Origin: Klebsiella aerogenes KCTC 2190
Lineage (GTDB): Bacteria > Pseudomonadota > Gammaproteobacteria > Enterobacterales > Enterobacteriaceae
Direction of reading: 5' to 3'
NCBI RefSeq assembly: GCF_000215745.1
Contig: NC_015663.1
Coordinates: 3,720,001-3,784,000, forward strand
DNA length: 64,000 nt
Shown: positions 24,662-33,203 of the stretch, piece by piece
Layout of the letters: each line of letters begins with the position of its first letter
Numbering within the stretch: position 1 is the stretch's first letter
The notes under the pieces: generated by a model
Seen by the model: only the letters and a program-made list of their open reading frames with translations
The model's database searches: none
Told to the model about the DNA's origin: nothing
Position numbers and translations under genes: made by a program

Positions 24662-25891
24662 ATGCGTAATCAGAAAACTGAAACCAAAAACCAGAACGGA
24701 GCAAGTGAAAAACAACAGGCGCACTGGGGCGGCGTGTTTGCTATGACGCTGTGCGTCTTCGCCCTAATCGCCTCCGAGTTTATGCCGGTCAGCCTCCTGA
24801 CATCGATGGCGCACTCCCTAAACGTCACCGAAGGCATGGCCGGGCAGGGGATCGCTATTTCCGGCGCGTTTGCGGTGGTGACTAGCCTGTTTATTTCCCG
24901 ACTGGCAGGCACGCTTAACCGGAAAAACCTGCTGCTTGGCCTGACGTGCATCATGGCACTTTCGGGGGGCGTCATTGCGATGGCACCTAATTACCTGACC
25001 TATATGACCGGCCGGGCCCTGATTGGCATCGTGGTCGGCGGGTTCTGGTCGATGTCGGCGGCGACAGCGATGCGTCTGGTGCCGGTGCACCGTGTTCCGC
25101 TGGCCCTGGCCATTTTTAACAGCGGCAATGCGCTGGCAACCGTTGTGGCCGCGCCTCTGGGCAGCTGGCTGGGTTCCGTCATCGGCTGGCGGGGAGCCTT
25201 TTTCTGCCTGTTACCCGTCGCCATCGTCGCGTTTATCTGGCAACTGCTCAGCCTGCCTTCCATGCAGGTTACCCGCCAGCCAGCGGGGGCCGGCAACGTC
25301 TTTGCACTGTTACGCCGTCGGGTGGTCATGCTGGGCATGCTCGGTGTGGGGATCTTCTTTATGGGGCAGTTCACGCTCTTTACCTATATCCGGCCTTTCC
25401 TTGAGACGGTCACGAAGGTGGACGTCTCAGCGGTGACTCTCATCCTGCTGGTCATCGGGAGCGCGGGTTTCATCGGCACCACGCTGATTGGCCGGGTATT
25501 GAAGCGCGGATTCTACCCGACGCTAATGGCCATTCCTGTGCTGATGGCGACCGTCGCGCTGGCCCTGATCGCGTTTGGCAGCCAGGCGGCCATCGTGACG
25601 GCCTTGCTCGGGCTGTGGGGGTTTATTTCAACTGCCGCGCCCGTGGGATGGTGGGCATGGGTTCCACGCACGTTCCCGCAGAATGCCGAAGCGGGCGGCG
25701 GGCTGATGGTGGCGATGGTGCAGTTGTCCATTGCGCTGGGATCCACCGTGGGGGGCGTGCTGTTCGACCATCATGGCTACCAGAGCACCTTCCTGGCCAG
25801 CGCCGCGATGTTGATTATCGCAACCGTACTGCTTTTCCTGACCTCACGTGCAGACGCGTCTGCCGATGGTCTTTCATCACACTCGTCCTGA
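24662..25891 (+). CDS. MFS efflux transporter, AraJ/YdhP-like
   Basis: The protein has 409 residues. After a hydrophilic N-terminal segment (about 20 residues) twelve membrane spans follow, beginning GGVFAMTLCVFALIASEFMPVSLLTSMA, a pattern shared with AraJ, YdhP and related sugar/drug efflux permeases. GRALIGIVVGGFWSMSAATAMRLVP and GNALATVVAAPLGSWLGSVIGWRGAFF are family stretches. GAAAGG lies just before the ATG. It is divergent from a LysR regulator and is followed 13 bp later by a secreted hydrolase, probably as one operon. Confidence 0.85.
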   Translation: MRNQKTETKNQNGASEKQQAHWGGVFAMTLCVFALIASEFMPVSLLTSMAHSLNVTEGMAGQGIAISGAFAVVTSLFISRLAGTLNRKNLLLGLTCIMALSGGVIAMAPNYLTYMTGRALIGIVVGGFWSMSAATAMRLVPVHRVPLALAIFNSGNALATVVAAPLGSWLGSVIGWRGAFFCLLPVAIVAFIWQLLSLPSMQVTRQPAGAGNVFALLRRRVVMLGMLGVGIFFMGQFTLFTYIRPFLETVTKVDVSAVTLILLVIGSAGFIGTTLIGRVLKRGFYPTLMAIPVLMATVALALIAFGSQAAIVTALLGLWGFISTAAPVGWWAWVPRTFPQNAEAGGGLMVAMVQLSIALGSTVGGVLFDHHGYQSTFLASAAMLIIATVLLFLTSRADASADGLSSHSS

Positions 25892-25904
25892 CAAGGAAAC
25901 TATC

Positions 25905-26933
25905 ATGAATAAATTTGCGTTAGCCCTGGGAATGTTCATCAGCGCATTTGCCGCCTCGGCGGCGGATATGTCCAGAGGCGCTGATAACTTTTATAAAAGC
26001 GAAAAGGTGACGCAGCAGAAAGTCACCTTTAAAAATCAGTATCAAATGAACGTGGTTGGCAATCTGTTTGTCCCGAAAACGATAAATCAGAACGCCAAAA
26101 ACCCGGCGATCGTCGTTGGTCATCCAATGGGCGCGGTCAAGGAACAAAGCGCAAACCTGTATGCGCAGAGGCTGGCAGAGCAGGGGTTTGTTACGCTGGC
26201 GATCGATCTCTCGTTCTGGGGAGAAAGCGAAGGCAAGCCGGGGCACCTGATTTCACCGGAAATCTACGCGGATGATTTCAGCGCGGCGGTGGATTACCTT
26301 AGTACACAATCGTTTATTGATCCAGATAATATCGGCGTGCTGGGCATCTGCGGCAGCGGAAGTTTTGTCATCAGCGCCGCGAAAATTGACCCGCGTATGA
26401 AAGCTATCGCCACCGTCAGCATGTATGACATGGGCGCCGCGTTTCGTAACGGCCTTAACCACTCCCAGACGCTGGAACAGCGTAAGGCCTTTATCCAGTC
26501 GGCCATTGAGCAGCGGTTTGCCGAATTCAAAGGAGGAGAGAAAACTTATATTCCGGGCACTGTGAATAAGCTGGACGCTTCCACGCCGGAAATTCAGCGC
26601 GAGTTCTTTGATTTCTATCGCACCGAACGCGGCGGTTATACCCCGCAGGGCGAGAAAGAGGAACTGACGACAAAACCGATGCTGAGCAGTATCGGTAAGT
26701 TTATGAACTTCTACCCGTTCAATGATATTGAAACCATTTCGCCGCGTCCGATGCTCTTTATTACCGGTGACCAGGCCCATTCAAAAGAGTTCAGCGAGGA
26801 CGCTTTTAAGCGCGCCGGTCAACCTAAAGAGCTGTATGTCGTTCCGGGGGCAGGGCACGTCGATCTGTATGACCGCACGGATGTGATCCCCTTCGACAAG
26901 CTGACGGACTTTTTCCGCAACAACCTGAAATAA
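25905..26933 (+). CDS. secreted alpha/beta hydrolase with a cysteine in the nucleophile elbow
   Basis: The protein has 342 residues from ATG 25905, with AAGGAAA 8 bases upstream. The signal peptide is MNKFALALGMFISAFAASAA (cleavage near residue 20). The alpha/beta hydrolase core shows PAIVVGHPMGAVKEQSANLYAQRLAEQGFVTLAIDLSFWGES. The nucleophile elbow GICGSG places Cys149 where serine is usual, as in dienelactone hydrolases. Asp289 (ITGDQ) and His318 (GAGHVDLYD) complete a likely triad. It would act in the periplasm on an ester or lactone. It shares an operon with the efflux protein upstream. The substrate is unknown. Confidence 0.8.
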   Translation: MNKFALALGMFISAFAASAADMSRGADNFYKSEKVTQQKVTFKNQYQMNVVGNLFVPKTINQNAKNPAIVVGHPMGAVKEQSANLYAQRLAEQGFVTLAIDLSFWGESEGKPGHLISPEIYADDFSAAVDYLSTQSFIDPDNIGVLGICGSGSFVISAAKIDPRMKAIATVSMYDMGAAFRNGLNHSQTLEQRKAFIQSAIEQRFAEFKGGEKTYIPGTVNKLDASTPEIQREFFDFYRTERGGYTPQGEKEELTTKPMLSSIGKFMNFYPFNDIETISPRPMLFITGDQAHSKEFSEDAFKRAGQPKELYVVPGAGHVDLYDRTDVIPFDKLTDFFRNNLK

Positions 26934-26959
26934 CGCGTGGTAATAGGTTGTATCAACAG

Positions 26960-26981
26960 CTACCGGCCTTCGGGTCGGTAG
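26960..26981 (+). terminator. hairpin with TTCG tetraloop after the hydrolase gene
   Basis: CTACCGGCC (26960-26968) pairs with GGTCGGTAG (26973-26981) in a 9-bp stem with one G-U pair, closed by a TTCG tetraloop. No T-run follows, so it may be a Rho-assisted end or an mRNA-stabilising structure. Confidence 0.5.
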
Positions 26982-27045
26982 TGGGGCGTAATTTGCTCAA
27001 AAGGACAAAATGCTGCCGCATCACTGAGAGATGAAATGTCTGTGT

Positions 27046-27062
27046 AGTGCCAAAGGCGGACG
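27046..27062. repeat. GTGCCA-type dispersed repeat, copy 1 (degenerate)
   Basis: The sequence GTGCCAAAGGCGGACGC matches the core of the hairpin repeat seen best at 35835-35870 (GTGCCA followed by a few purines and GCGGAC/A). It lies in the 204-bp gap between the hydrolase and LysE genes. Confidence 0.4.
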
Positions 27063-27137
27063 CTGCAATATATTCCGCTTTCGGCATGAATCGGACTGAG
27101 GTAACGTAGCGGAAATATTTTTCTGGACTCAATCACG

Positions 27138-27791
27138 ATGCCTTCCATCGAAACGTTTATAACTTTCCTTCTCGCGCTGACGCTGCTGGAGATTTCTCCT
27201 GGGCCAGACATGATGCTGACTATCGCCAGAGGTGTCGGTCAGGGAAGACGTATTGCGCTGCTTACGGTCCTGGGCAATGTATTTGTAGCAGGTTTTGTGC
27301 AAGTTTCTTTTCTTGTCCTCGGGCTGGTAACCGTTGTTCATGCCTGGCCGGTTGCGCTGGATCTGTTACGGTGGATCGGTGCGGCTTATCTGATGTGGCT
27401 GGGCATAAAAATGATTGCGACTTCAGGTACTGATACGCGGCTGCGAAAAACGGCAAAAATTTCTGACTGGAATGCCGTTAAGGAAGGCGCTCTGAACAGC
27501 CTGACTAACCCAAAATCCCTGCTGTTCATGTTTGCTTTTCTTCCTCAATTTGTTGATCCCGCAGCGGGTCCAGTTTGGCTGCAATTGCTTGTCCTTGGCA
27601 GTATCCAAAAGCTGGCAGGAATCGTGTCTCTGGGGTCAGTCGCGATGGCATCAGGCACATTTGGTAACTGGCTAGGTAAACACCCAGGCGTTATCAAATG
27701 GCAGGAACGATTTACAGGTGTTGTCATGATTGGCCTGGGTATCCGCATGTTGTTTAGCGGGTCCGGCATAGTATCAAAATCTATCCGTTAG
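27138..27791 (+). CDS. LysE/RhtB-family amino acid exporter
   Basis: The protein has 217 residues, the family's usual length, with six membrane spans. The N-terminal signature FLLALTLLEISPGPDMMLTIARGVGQGRRIAL matches RhtB/LysE proteins (SPGP motif), as does NLTNPK-like ALNSLTNPKSLLFMFAFLPQFVDP. It exports amino acids or related small molecules across the inner membrane. It stands alone with no evident operon partner. Dispersed repeats flank it on both sides. Confidence 0.87.
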   Translation: MPSIETFITFLLALTLLEISPGPDMMLTIARGVGQGRRIALLTVLGNVFVAGFVQVSFLVLGLVTVVHAWPVALDLLRWIGAAYLMWLGIKMIATSGTDTRLRKTAKISDWNAVKEGALNSLTNPKSLLFMFAFLPQFVDPAAGPVWLQLLVLGSIQKLAGIVSLGSVAMASGTFGNWLGKHPGVIKWQERFTGVVMIGLGIRMLFSGSGIVSKSIR

Positions 27792-27823
27792 GTTATACAG
27801 AACCGGTAAATCCTGTGTCCGCT

Positions 27824-27889
27824 TCTCGCTCAGACAGGATTTTAAATTCAGTTGGTTGGTTCGCTTTGTACCAGGAGCGGACAGTTTAG
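27824..27889. repeat. GTGCCA-type dispersed repeat, copy 2 (long form)
   Basis: This 66-bp stretch after the LysE gene includes CGCTCAGAC, TTCAGTTGGTT and the core TCGCT-TTGTACCAGG-AGCGGA. The whole stretch aligns with the copy at 35042-35112. CGCT and AGCG are short hairpin arms. Confidence 0.5.
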
Positions 27890-28048
27890 TTCTGGAGCAT
27901 CATTTATATTGACCGATTGCCGTTAGTGATGCGTACAAATGATTTATTGTGGGAAGAAGACATTGTTGATTTTATGTTAATGCTATAGGCTGGCTGCAAT
28001 TTATTCTAATAAACCAGACTATGTAACCTGACTATTCAAGGGGATATA

Positions 28049-28463
<415 letters not shown>

Positions 28464-29063
28464 ATGTACGGATATGAAGTTAATGCTTGCTACAACAGAC
28501 GTAAAAATGAAATCATACTCCCCTCTGCTGTCTTACAGTCACCATTGCTTATGAGCAACCTCGGGATCAGATATAACTATGGCTCTATCGGAATTATTAT
28601 TGCCCATGAAATAAGTCATGCTCTCGACGATGAAGGTTGCTATTTTGACGAAAATGGAAATTTAAACATGCTATGGACACAACAGGATGAAGCTAATTTT
28701 ATTCAAAAAGCAAATGTAATCGCTGATTTTTACAGCAATATAGAAGTCCTTCCCGGAAACTACATTAATGGGCTTCTGACCAGGGGAGAATGCTTGGCTG
28801 ATTTATCTGGTTGCGATATTGCCTGGAAAACGCTTCAGAGGCTGTCTCAGGAAGAAACTAGTGAATTACGTGAAGCTTTCCAGACCAGTCTGTTAATGCT
28901 CTGGCGTGAATATGCCTCTGAAAATATCATGCGTAAGTTGTTAACCAGCGGTCCCCATGCTCCTGCACGCTTTCGTGCAATAGGATGTCTTCATTATCTT
29001 GCGAGGCGATATTCCGGAGACGAAAGCGTGAATCAGGGGATTCAGGCGATTGAATTATTTTAA
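28464..29063 (+). pseudogene. C-terminal fragment of an M13 (neprilysin-like) metallopeptidase
   Basis: A 199-residue frame starting MYGYEVNACYNRRKNEIILPSAVLQSP corresponds to the last third of an M13 zinc endopeptidase (usual length about 650-700). The zinc site HEISHALDDEG is intact, and GECLADLSGCDIAWKTL supplies the third ligand region (ExxAD). The terminal CxxW-type end is changed. An in-frame stop lies 42 bases upstream of the ATG and no ribosome site is seen, so the catalytic N-terminal dome is missing. It is most likely a remnant. Bacterial M13 genes are uncommon in this family of bacteria, which suggests transfer. Confidence 0.75.
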
Positions 29064-29070
29064 TTTATAA

Positions 29071-29103
29071 GGCTACACAGCCCTCAGGCTGTGTAGCCTT
29101 TCT
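29071..29103. terminator. strong rho-independent terminator
   Basis: GGCTACACAGCC (29071-29082) and GGCTGTGTAGCC (29087-29098) are perfect 12-bp arms with a CTCA loop, followed by TTTCT. It separates the peptidase fragment from the convergent MFS gene. Confidence 0.85.
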
Positions 29104-29104
29104 A

Positions 29105-30337
29105 CTATTCCAGCTCGAGGTTGTTTGACCGTGTCTTTGGAGAAAAATATTTTTCGACAAATGAGAAGATTACAATTAGCAAAAAGCCTGAGCCACTGAA
29201 GGCATAAAGCGCGTATATTACCCCAAGGTAATCCGAACTATACCCGGCACCTATAGAGACTATTGCAGTGATCATCATCTGCCATCGGTAGCTCTTAGCC
29301 ATAGCAGCAGCCACATGATTTTCATCAAATTTTTTCAATACTGAATATACCGCGAGCGAGAAAACAACATTTGAAAAAATATGTGCAATAAAGACCAGTG
29401 CCAATGCCAGGTAAGATGAGGTTGAAAAAGGGATCAGACCATAGCATGCCACAAAAATAAACAGACATCCCAATAGCAGGCTATTATTATTACTATTTTT
29501 CTCAAAACGCTCAGGATTAAGCAGTAACGGGCCGATGAGTTGCCCTAAACTACGAGAGAAAAGAAGAGCCAAAGCTGTTGCTTGAGCTTCATGACCGGTA
29601 AGATTCGTTGGAACCAGCCCTGGCAGTAACGCCATCGCCGGGGCTCCTGCGAATGCCAATAGGGGTAATAGCAGGATACCTCGTTTCTGAGTGTTACTGA
29701 TTTCTTTCCATCTTATAACTGCATCTTTTTGTTCTATATAATGGAAAATATTCCTGAACTTGCCTTTAGCGCTCAATAGCATGATGACTGACAGGGCGTA
29801 GCTGGCCAGGTCAATGATCAGCAGGTGTATTACGGTAACATGCCCCAATAGTAACAAACCCAGTCCAACACCAAAAATAACATTACATGCAAAGATAATG
29901 GTTTCCAGTGTGGTCGCAACGGGTAATTCCTTTTCACTTAACCCGGTTTTAAATATCTTACTCATAGCAGGGAACGTCATGCCGATGATGAAGGCTGACA
30001 CGGTTTGTGCGATAAGAAAAAGAGGAATTGAGCCGTTTAACACAGCCATAAAAGGGGCGCTCAAGCCTGCCATGCCTAAAAATTCGCCCACGACAAGAAT
30101 GGAGAAAGGGTTGCCAGTACGGCAATAATACTCTCCAACCTTACTTCCGATTAAGCCAGGAACAGTTGAAAGCACATACGCTAAAGCAAGGGAGGTTGTC
30201 GGGGCAGCGAGCCGAATCAGTTCGCTAAAAACAACAATATAGGTAATGCCATTCCCGACAGAGGAAATAATGAAAGATATACCAAGTAACATCAGCCATG
30301 GCTTTCCTGCCAGGGCATTCATGAGTGCTCGAATCAT
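29105..30337 (-). CDS. MFS transporter, unknown substrate
   Basis: The protein has 410 residues with about twelve hydrophobic spans: PWLMLLGISFIISSVGNGITYIVVFSEL, FSILVVGEFLGMAGLSAPFMAV, PLFLIAQTVSAFIIGMTFPAMSKIFK and so on to GFLLIVIFSFVEKYF. The overall plan fits the MFS_1/MFS_3 groups with a cytoplasmic middle loop (KGKFRNIFHYIEQKDAVIRWKEISNTQKRG). The gene is visibly AT-rich. No neighbouring gene gives a functional hint. Confidence 0.75.
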   Translation of the reverse strand: MIRALMNALAGKPWLMLLGISFIISSVGNGITYIVVFSELIRLAAPTTSLALAYVLSTVPGLIGSKVGEYYCRTGNPFSILVVGEFLGMAGLSAPFMAVLNGSIPLFLIAQTVSAFIIGMTFPAMSKIFKTGLSEKELPVATTLETIIFACNVIFGVGLGLLLLGHVTVIHLLIIDLASYALSVIMLLSAKGKFRNIFHYIEQKDAVIRWKEISNTQKRGILLLPLLAFAGAPAMALLPGLVPTNLTGHEAQATALALLFSRSLGQLIGPLLLNPERFEKNSNNNSLLLGCLFIFVACYGLIPFSTSSYLALALVFIAHIFSNVVFSLAVYSVLKKFDENHVAAAMAKSYRWQMMITAIVSIGAGYSSDYLGVIYALYAFSGSGFLLIVIFSFVEKYFSPKTRSNNLELE

Positions 30338-31065
30338 TCTTGATGTCCGTATAAGCTAAACAAGTCTTTGCTTACCTGATGCGTGCTAGCTTTCAGCCAG
30401 GCAATACATCCTTTCGGGTAGGCAGTTAAAAATAATGTTATGGGCTTATGTATGGAGCATCACATCACGAACAATCCTCAAATTTAACCTATGATAAATA
30501 ATGCAAATATAACAAGTATGTGCTTTTGTCAATGCATACAAGGGAGATGTATCGCAGCGGCCTCACAGGCGGTCAACATTATTTGCCACCTCGTAGTCGT
30601 TGACTGAATTGGCCAGGTGGAACAGAGGTGTGATGTTACGTTAAGAACACTACGCTGACGTACTGGCAGGCCATAAAAAAGCAGGACAAAGCAGTCTACT
30701 CACTGACGTAATCGTGGCAGTCATGCTCAGATTTCATCCTGAACCATCTTGAGTACAGGTCCGCTATAACAAAGTCGGGCACGGAGTTTGGCTGGCCGAG
30801 GGATAGGGCGATTCCGTTTTATATGTGCCGTCTCGGTGCTGTCGCCAGCCTGGGTTTTACACTGTACTTTATCTATTCTGCAGTAAACCCTGAGCTTCAC
30901 TCTCAAAAAGAGCCTGCTGCATGCAGACACTGTGGAATATGTATCGTCAGTACTGATTGCCACTCTTTGAGAAGAGCCAGAAATATTCCTGATTCTCTGT
31001 CGCTGTGATTTTGCAATGTCACTGCCATGTTTAAATATCTAGTGTGGGGCTGCAGAGTTAGAGGT
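30338..31065. other. 728-bp region without a supported gene
   Basis: It is AT-rich near the MFS start (likely that gene's promoter), then mixed sequence. A 61-residue frame at 30823-31008 exists on the plus strand but has no ribosome site or recognisable motif. No insertion-sequence ends or RNA gene were recognised. Confidence 0.4.
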
Positions 31066-31836
31066 TTAAATTTTAAAACGTCCCGGGGTGGTGCCGAATA
31101 TCCGTCGGAACAGGGCAATGAAGGCACTCACGTTATCATATCCAAGGTCCAGAGCAATTGCCGTCACTGGCTTACCCGCAGCCAGAAGTTCAAGAGACCT
31201 GAGTAACCGAATGCGCTGTCGCCATTCATTAAAACTAAAACCGGTTTCTGCACGGAATCGCCGTGTAAGCGTACGTGATGACATTCCGGCCCAGACTGCC
31301 CATTCCTCGAGCCTGCGGTCGTCGTCCGGGTTATCTGACAGTGTCTGCGCAATTCTGAGTAGTCGGATATCCTGGGGCATTGAAAGCCCCAGGTTGACCT
31401 CAGGAAGAGAGCCAATTTCATCAAGGATGACACCAGCTAAACGTTTTTGGGACGCGTTAAGGTTTACATCTTTCCATGAGGCCGCTCGCGTTATCGCTTC
31501 ACGCAGCAGATTTGTTATTGAGAGAACACAAGGCTTATCAGGTAGTCCGCTACAGGCTTGGGCAGATACATAAACACTCCATCCTGAATACGGGCCATGC
31601 GAGCGCAGGCCGTGCGGAACATCCGGAGGTATCCAGACGGCATGTGTCGCCGGTACCACCCAGCGACAATTTCCGGCATCGACCGTGAGTAGCCCATGCC
31701 TCGAACCGAGTAGCTGTCCACAGCTGTGATGGTGATTTGGCGTTTCCCGTATTACATCAGACTCACGTACCGCGACGACTAAAGTTTGCCCCTCTGAAGC
31801 GAAGGCCGGCTCGAATGTAATTAATGGATCATTCAT
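31066..31836 (-). CDS. AraC-family transcriptional regulator
   Basis: The protein has 256 residues from the ATG at 31836 (MNDPLITFEPAF). The frame is open 27 residues further upstream, but an inverted repeat at 31848-31875 that looks like an operator argues for the shorter form. The N-terminus is a cupin-like sensor (HHHSCGQLLGSRHGLLTVDAGNCRWVVPATHAVWIPPDVPHGL), and the C-terminus holds two helix-turn-helices (RLEEWAVWAGMSSRTLTRRFRAETGFSFNEWRQRIRLLRSLELLAAGKPVTAIALDLGYDNVSAFIALFRRIFGTTPGRF). It diverges from a SnoaL-like gene and probably controls it. The inducer is unknown. Confidence 0.85.
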   Translation of the reverse strand: MNDPLITFEPAFASEGQTLVVAVRESDVIRETPNHHHSCGQLLGSRHGLLTVDAGNCRWVVPATHAVWIPPDVPHGLRSHGPYSGWSVYVSAQACSGLPDKPCVLSITNLLREAITRAASWKDVNLNASQKRLAGVILDEIGSLPEVNLGLSMPQDIRLLRIAQTLSDNPDDDRRLEEWAVWAGMSSRTLTRRFRAETGFSFNEWRQRIRLLRSLELLAAGKPVTAIALDLGYDNVSAFIALFRRIFGTTPGRFKI

Positions 31837-31847
31837 TTTGACTTGTT

Positions 31848-31875
31848 TACGGTATTTTATGTCTTTTATACCGTA
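31848..31875. promoter_or_regulatory. inverted repeat, candidate AraC-type operator
   Basis: TACGGTA (31848-31854) and TACCGTA (31869-31875) are perfect 7-bp arms whose centres are 21 bp apart, two helical turns, as expected for a dimeric AraC-type regulator. It lies between the two divergent starts. Confidence 0.5.
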
Positions 31876-31929
31876 CTTAAGCCATTCAGTCGATTGTAAA
31901 GTATTCATCACTTTCACAGAGGATCACCC

Positions 31930-32322
31930 ATGAAAATAATGACTATTACTACCGTGCTGGATGAAATTCTCAATCAACAGGAGGTGCCACTGGACCTGAT
32001 ACTCAATCGTCATTTCAGTCCCGTTTACCGCCAGCGTACTAATAACGAGTGGGAAGGTTTGGATGGCTTTGCTCAGCATGCACGTAAACTCCGGGAAATC
32101 ATCGCATCCGGCAAAATAGAAGTTTGCGATGAGCTTCGTGACGGGAATCTCTATGCCACCAGGCATCGCGTTTTGTGTACCAAGCATAATGGTGAAGAGG
32201 TGGATATGGAAGTTTATATGTTCGCTGAAACAGATGATGACGGGCGCTTTATTCGTGTCGAAGAAGCGACGCTAATGCTTCAAGGTGTGGAGAGCGATCG
32301 GGGTTTAGGTAACGTAAGGTAA
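31930..32322 (+). CDS. SnoaL/NTF2-like protein
   Basis: The protein has 130 residues. The pattern (VLDEILNQQEVPLDLILNRHFSPVYRQRTNNEWEGLDGFAQHARKLREIIASGKIEVCDELRDGNLYATRHRVLC, then EVDMEVYMFAETDDDGRFIRVEEATLML) fits the NTF2-like cone fold of SnoaL-type polyketide cyclases and small isomerases. The specific reaction cannot be told. AGAGGA precedes the ATG. It is divergent from the AraC regulator with an operator-like repeat in between, so it is probably an inducible single-gene unit. Confidence 0.75.
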   Translation: MKIMTITTVLDEILNQQEVPLDLILNRHFSPVYRQRTNNEWEGLDGFAQHARKLREIIASGKIEVCDELRDGNLYATRHRVLCTKHNGEEVDMEVYMFAETDDDGRFIRVEEATLMLQGVESDRGLGNVR

Positions 32323-32621
32323 GAGAATTTTAAATGTTAAAATGCCCGCTTCATGCCCTGAGGTATTTAACAAGCTCTCAAAAGTGTGTTGAATTAAAAT
32401 GGATACGGATTCTTCCTAACCACGCATGTGCAACGGCGGCCAGGCATCAGCAATATCAGGTAATGGAGAGGATGGCACACAGGCAACATGGTATCGGAAA
32501 CAGTCAGGTGAAGGAGCCGGCTTGTATGGACTACCCTTTACAGTTTAACCTTGATACAGGCGAATAATTTAACTTTTTAACCTAGGTTTTATCGAGCCAC
32601 TTTTGTGTCAAAAACAGATTT

Positions 32622-32656
32622 ACACACAGATATCAGGCCTCCTGATATCTGTGTGT
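32622..32656. terminator. long bidirectional terminator
   Basis: Arms of 16 bp (ACACACAGATATCAGG at 32622-32637 and its perfect complement at 32641-32656) enclose a 3-nt loop. GAAGTTTTT follows on the plus strand, and a T-rich stretch follows on the minus strand. It ends the ridA-like gene and anything read from the left. Confidence 0.8.
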
Positions 32657-32663
32657 GAAGTTT

Positions 32664-33065
32664 TTAAAGCTGATGTTCCGGAATCCGGGCGATAACCTTT
32701 ATCTCAAAATCAAATCCCGCCAGCCAGTTAACCCCCACGGCTGTCCAGTTGGGATATGGCGGCTTCGGAAAAACGGTTTGTTTCACCTGCATAATGGTTG
32801 AAAACTGACTCTCCGGATCGGTATGAAAGGTTGTCACATCGATAAGATCTTCAAACGAACATCCTGCGGCGGTAAGAGTGGCCTTGAGGTTTTCAAAGGC
32901 ACGTTCTACCTGCGTTGCAAAGTCGGGCTCAGGACTACCATCTTCCCGGCTACCCACCTGACCGGATACAAACAGTAAATCACCAGAGCGGATCGCAGCA
33001 GAATAACCATGCTTCTCATAGAGAGCGTGGCGATTCGCCGGGAAAACAGGTTTCGGTTGGTTCAT
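32664..33065 (-). CDS. RidA-family protein
   Basis: The protein has 133 residues of the RidA/YjgF/UK114 fold: YSAAIRSGDLLFVSGQVGSREDGSPEPDFATQVERAFENLKATLTAAGCSFEDLIDVTTFHTD and PNWTAVGVNWLAGFDFEIKVIARIP. Canonical RidA deaminates 2-aminoacrylate using an arginine in an R-V-E-I/C motif near residue 105. Here the matching place reads TAVGVNWL, so the canonical arginine is absent and this is a subfamily member with another role. It diverges from a TetR gene with three palindromic operators, which implies tight control. Confidence 0.82.
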   Translation of the reverse strand: MNQPKPVFPANRHALYEKHGYSAAIRSGDLLFVSGQVGSREDGSPEPDFATQVERAFENLKATLTAAGCSFEDLIDVTTFHTDPESQFSTIMQVKQTVFPKPPYPNWTAVGVNWLAGFDFEIKVIARIPEHQL

Positions 33066-33122
33066 AACGTATCCTTTTTTCGGATGTGTGAAGCCGTGCG
33101 TGACATAAATAAATCAATTAAT

Positions 33123-33187
33123 ATACGCAGTGTATGTAAACTTAACCACACATACGCGGCGTATGTCAAATTTCATACGCTGCGTAT
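33123..33187. promoter_or_regulatory. three palindromic TetR operators
   Basis: Three 13-bp elements ATACGC-N-GCGTAT lie in the 138-bp divergent promoter: 33123-33135 (right arm GTGTAT, one mismatch), 33152-33164 (perfect, extendable to CATACGC/GCGTATG) and 33175-33187 (perfect). Centres are 29 and 23 bp apart. Binding by the adjacent TetR protein is inferred. Confidence 0.7.
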
Positions 33188-33203
33188 ATTGCAAGGAGTC
33201 CGC

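Noticed and set aside
30823..31008. 61-codon plus-strand frame in the gap before the AraC gene
   Set aside because: No start signal and no family pattern; its sequence looks random.
32334..32567. 77-codon frame after the SnoaL-like gene
   Set aside because: No ribosome site, no recognisable motif, and it ends in the approach to a terminator.
33009..33203. Upstream extension of the TetR gene into ridA
   Set aside because: It would cross the three palindromic operators and has no ribosome site, whereas ATG 33204 has AAGGAG and begins the normal TetR N-terminus.
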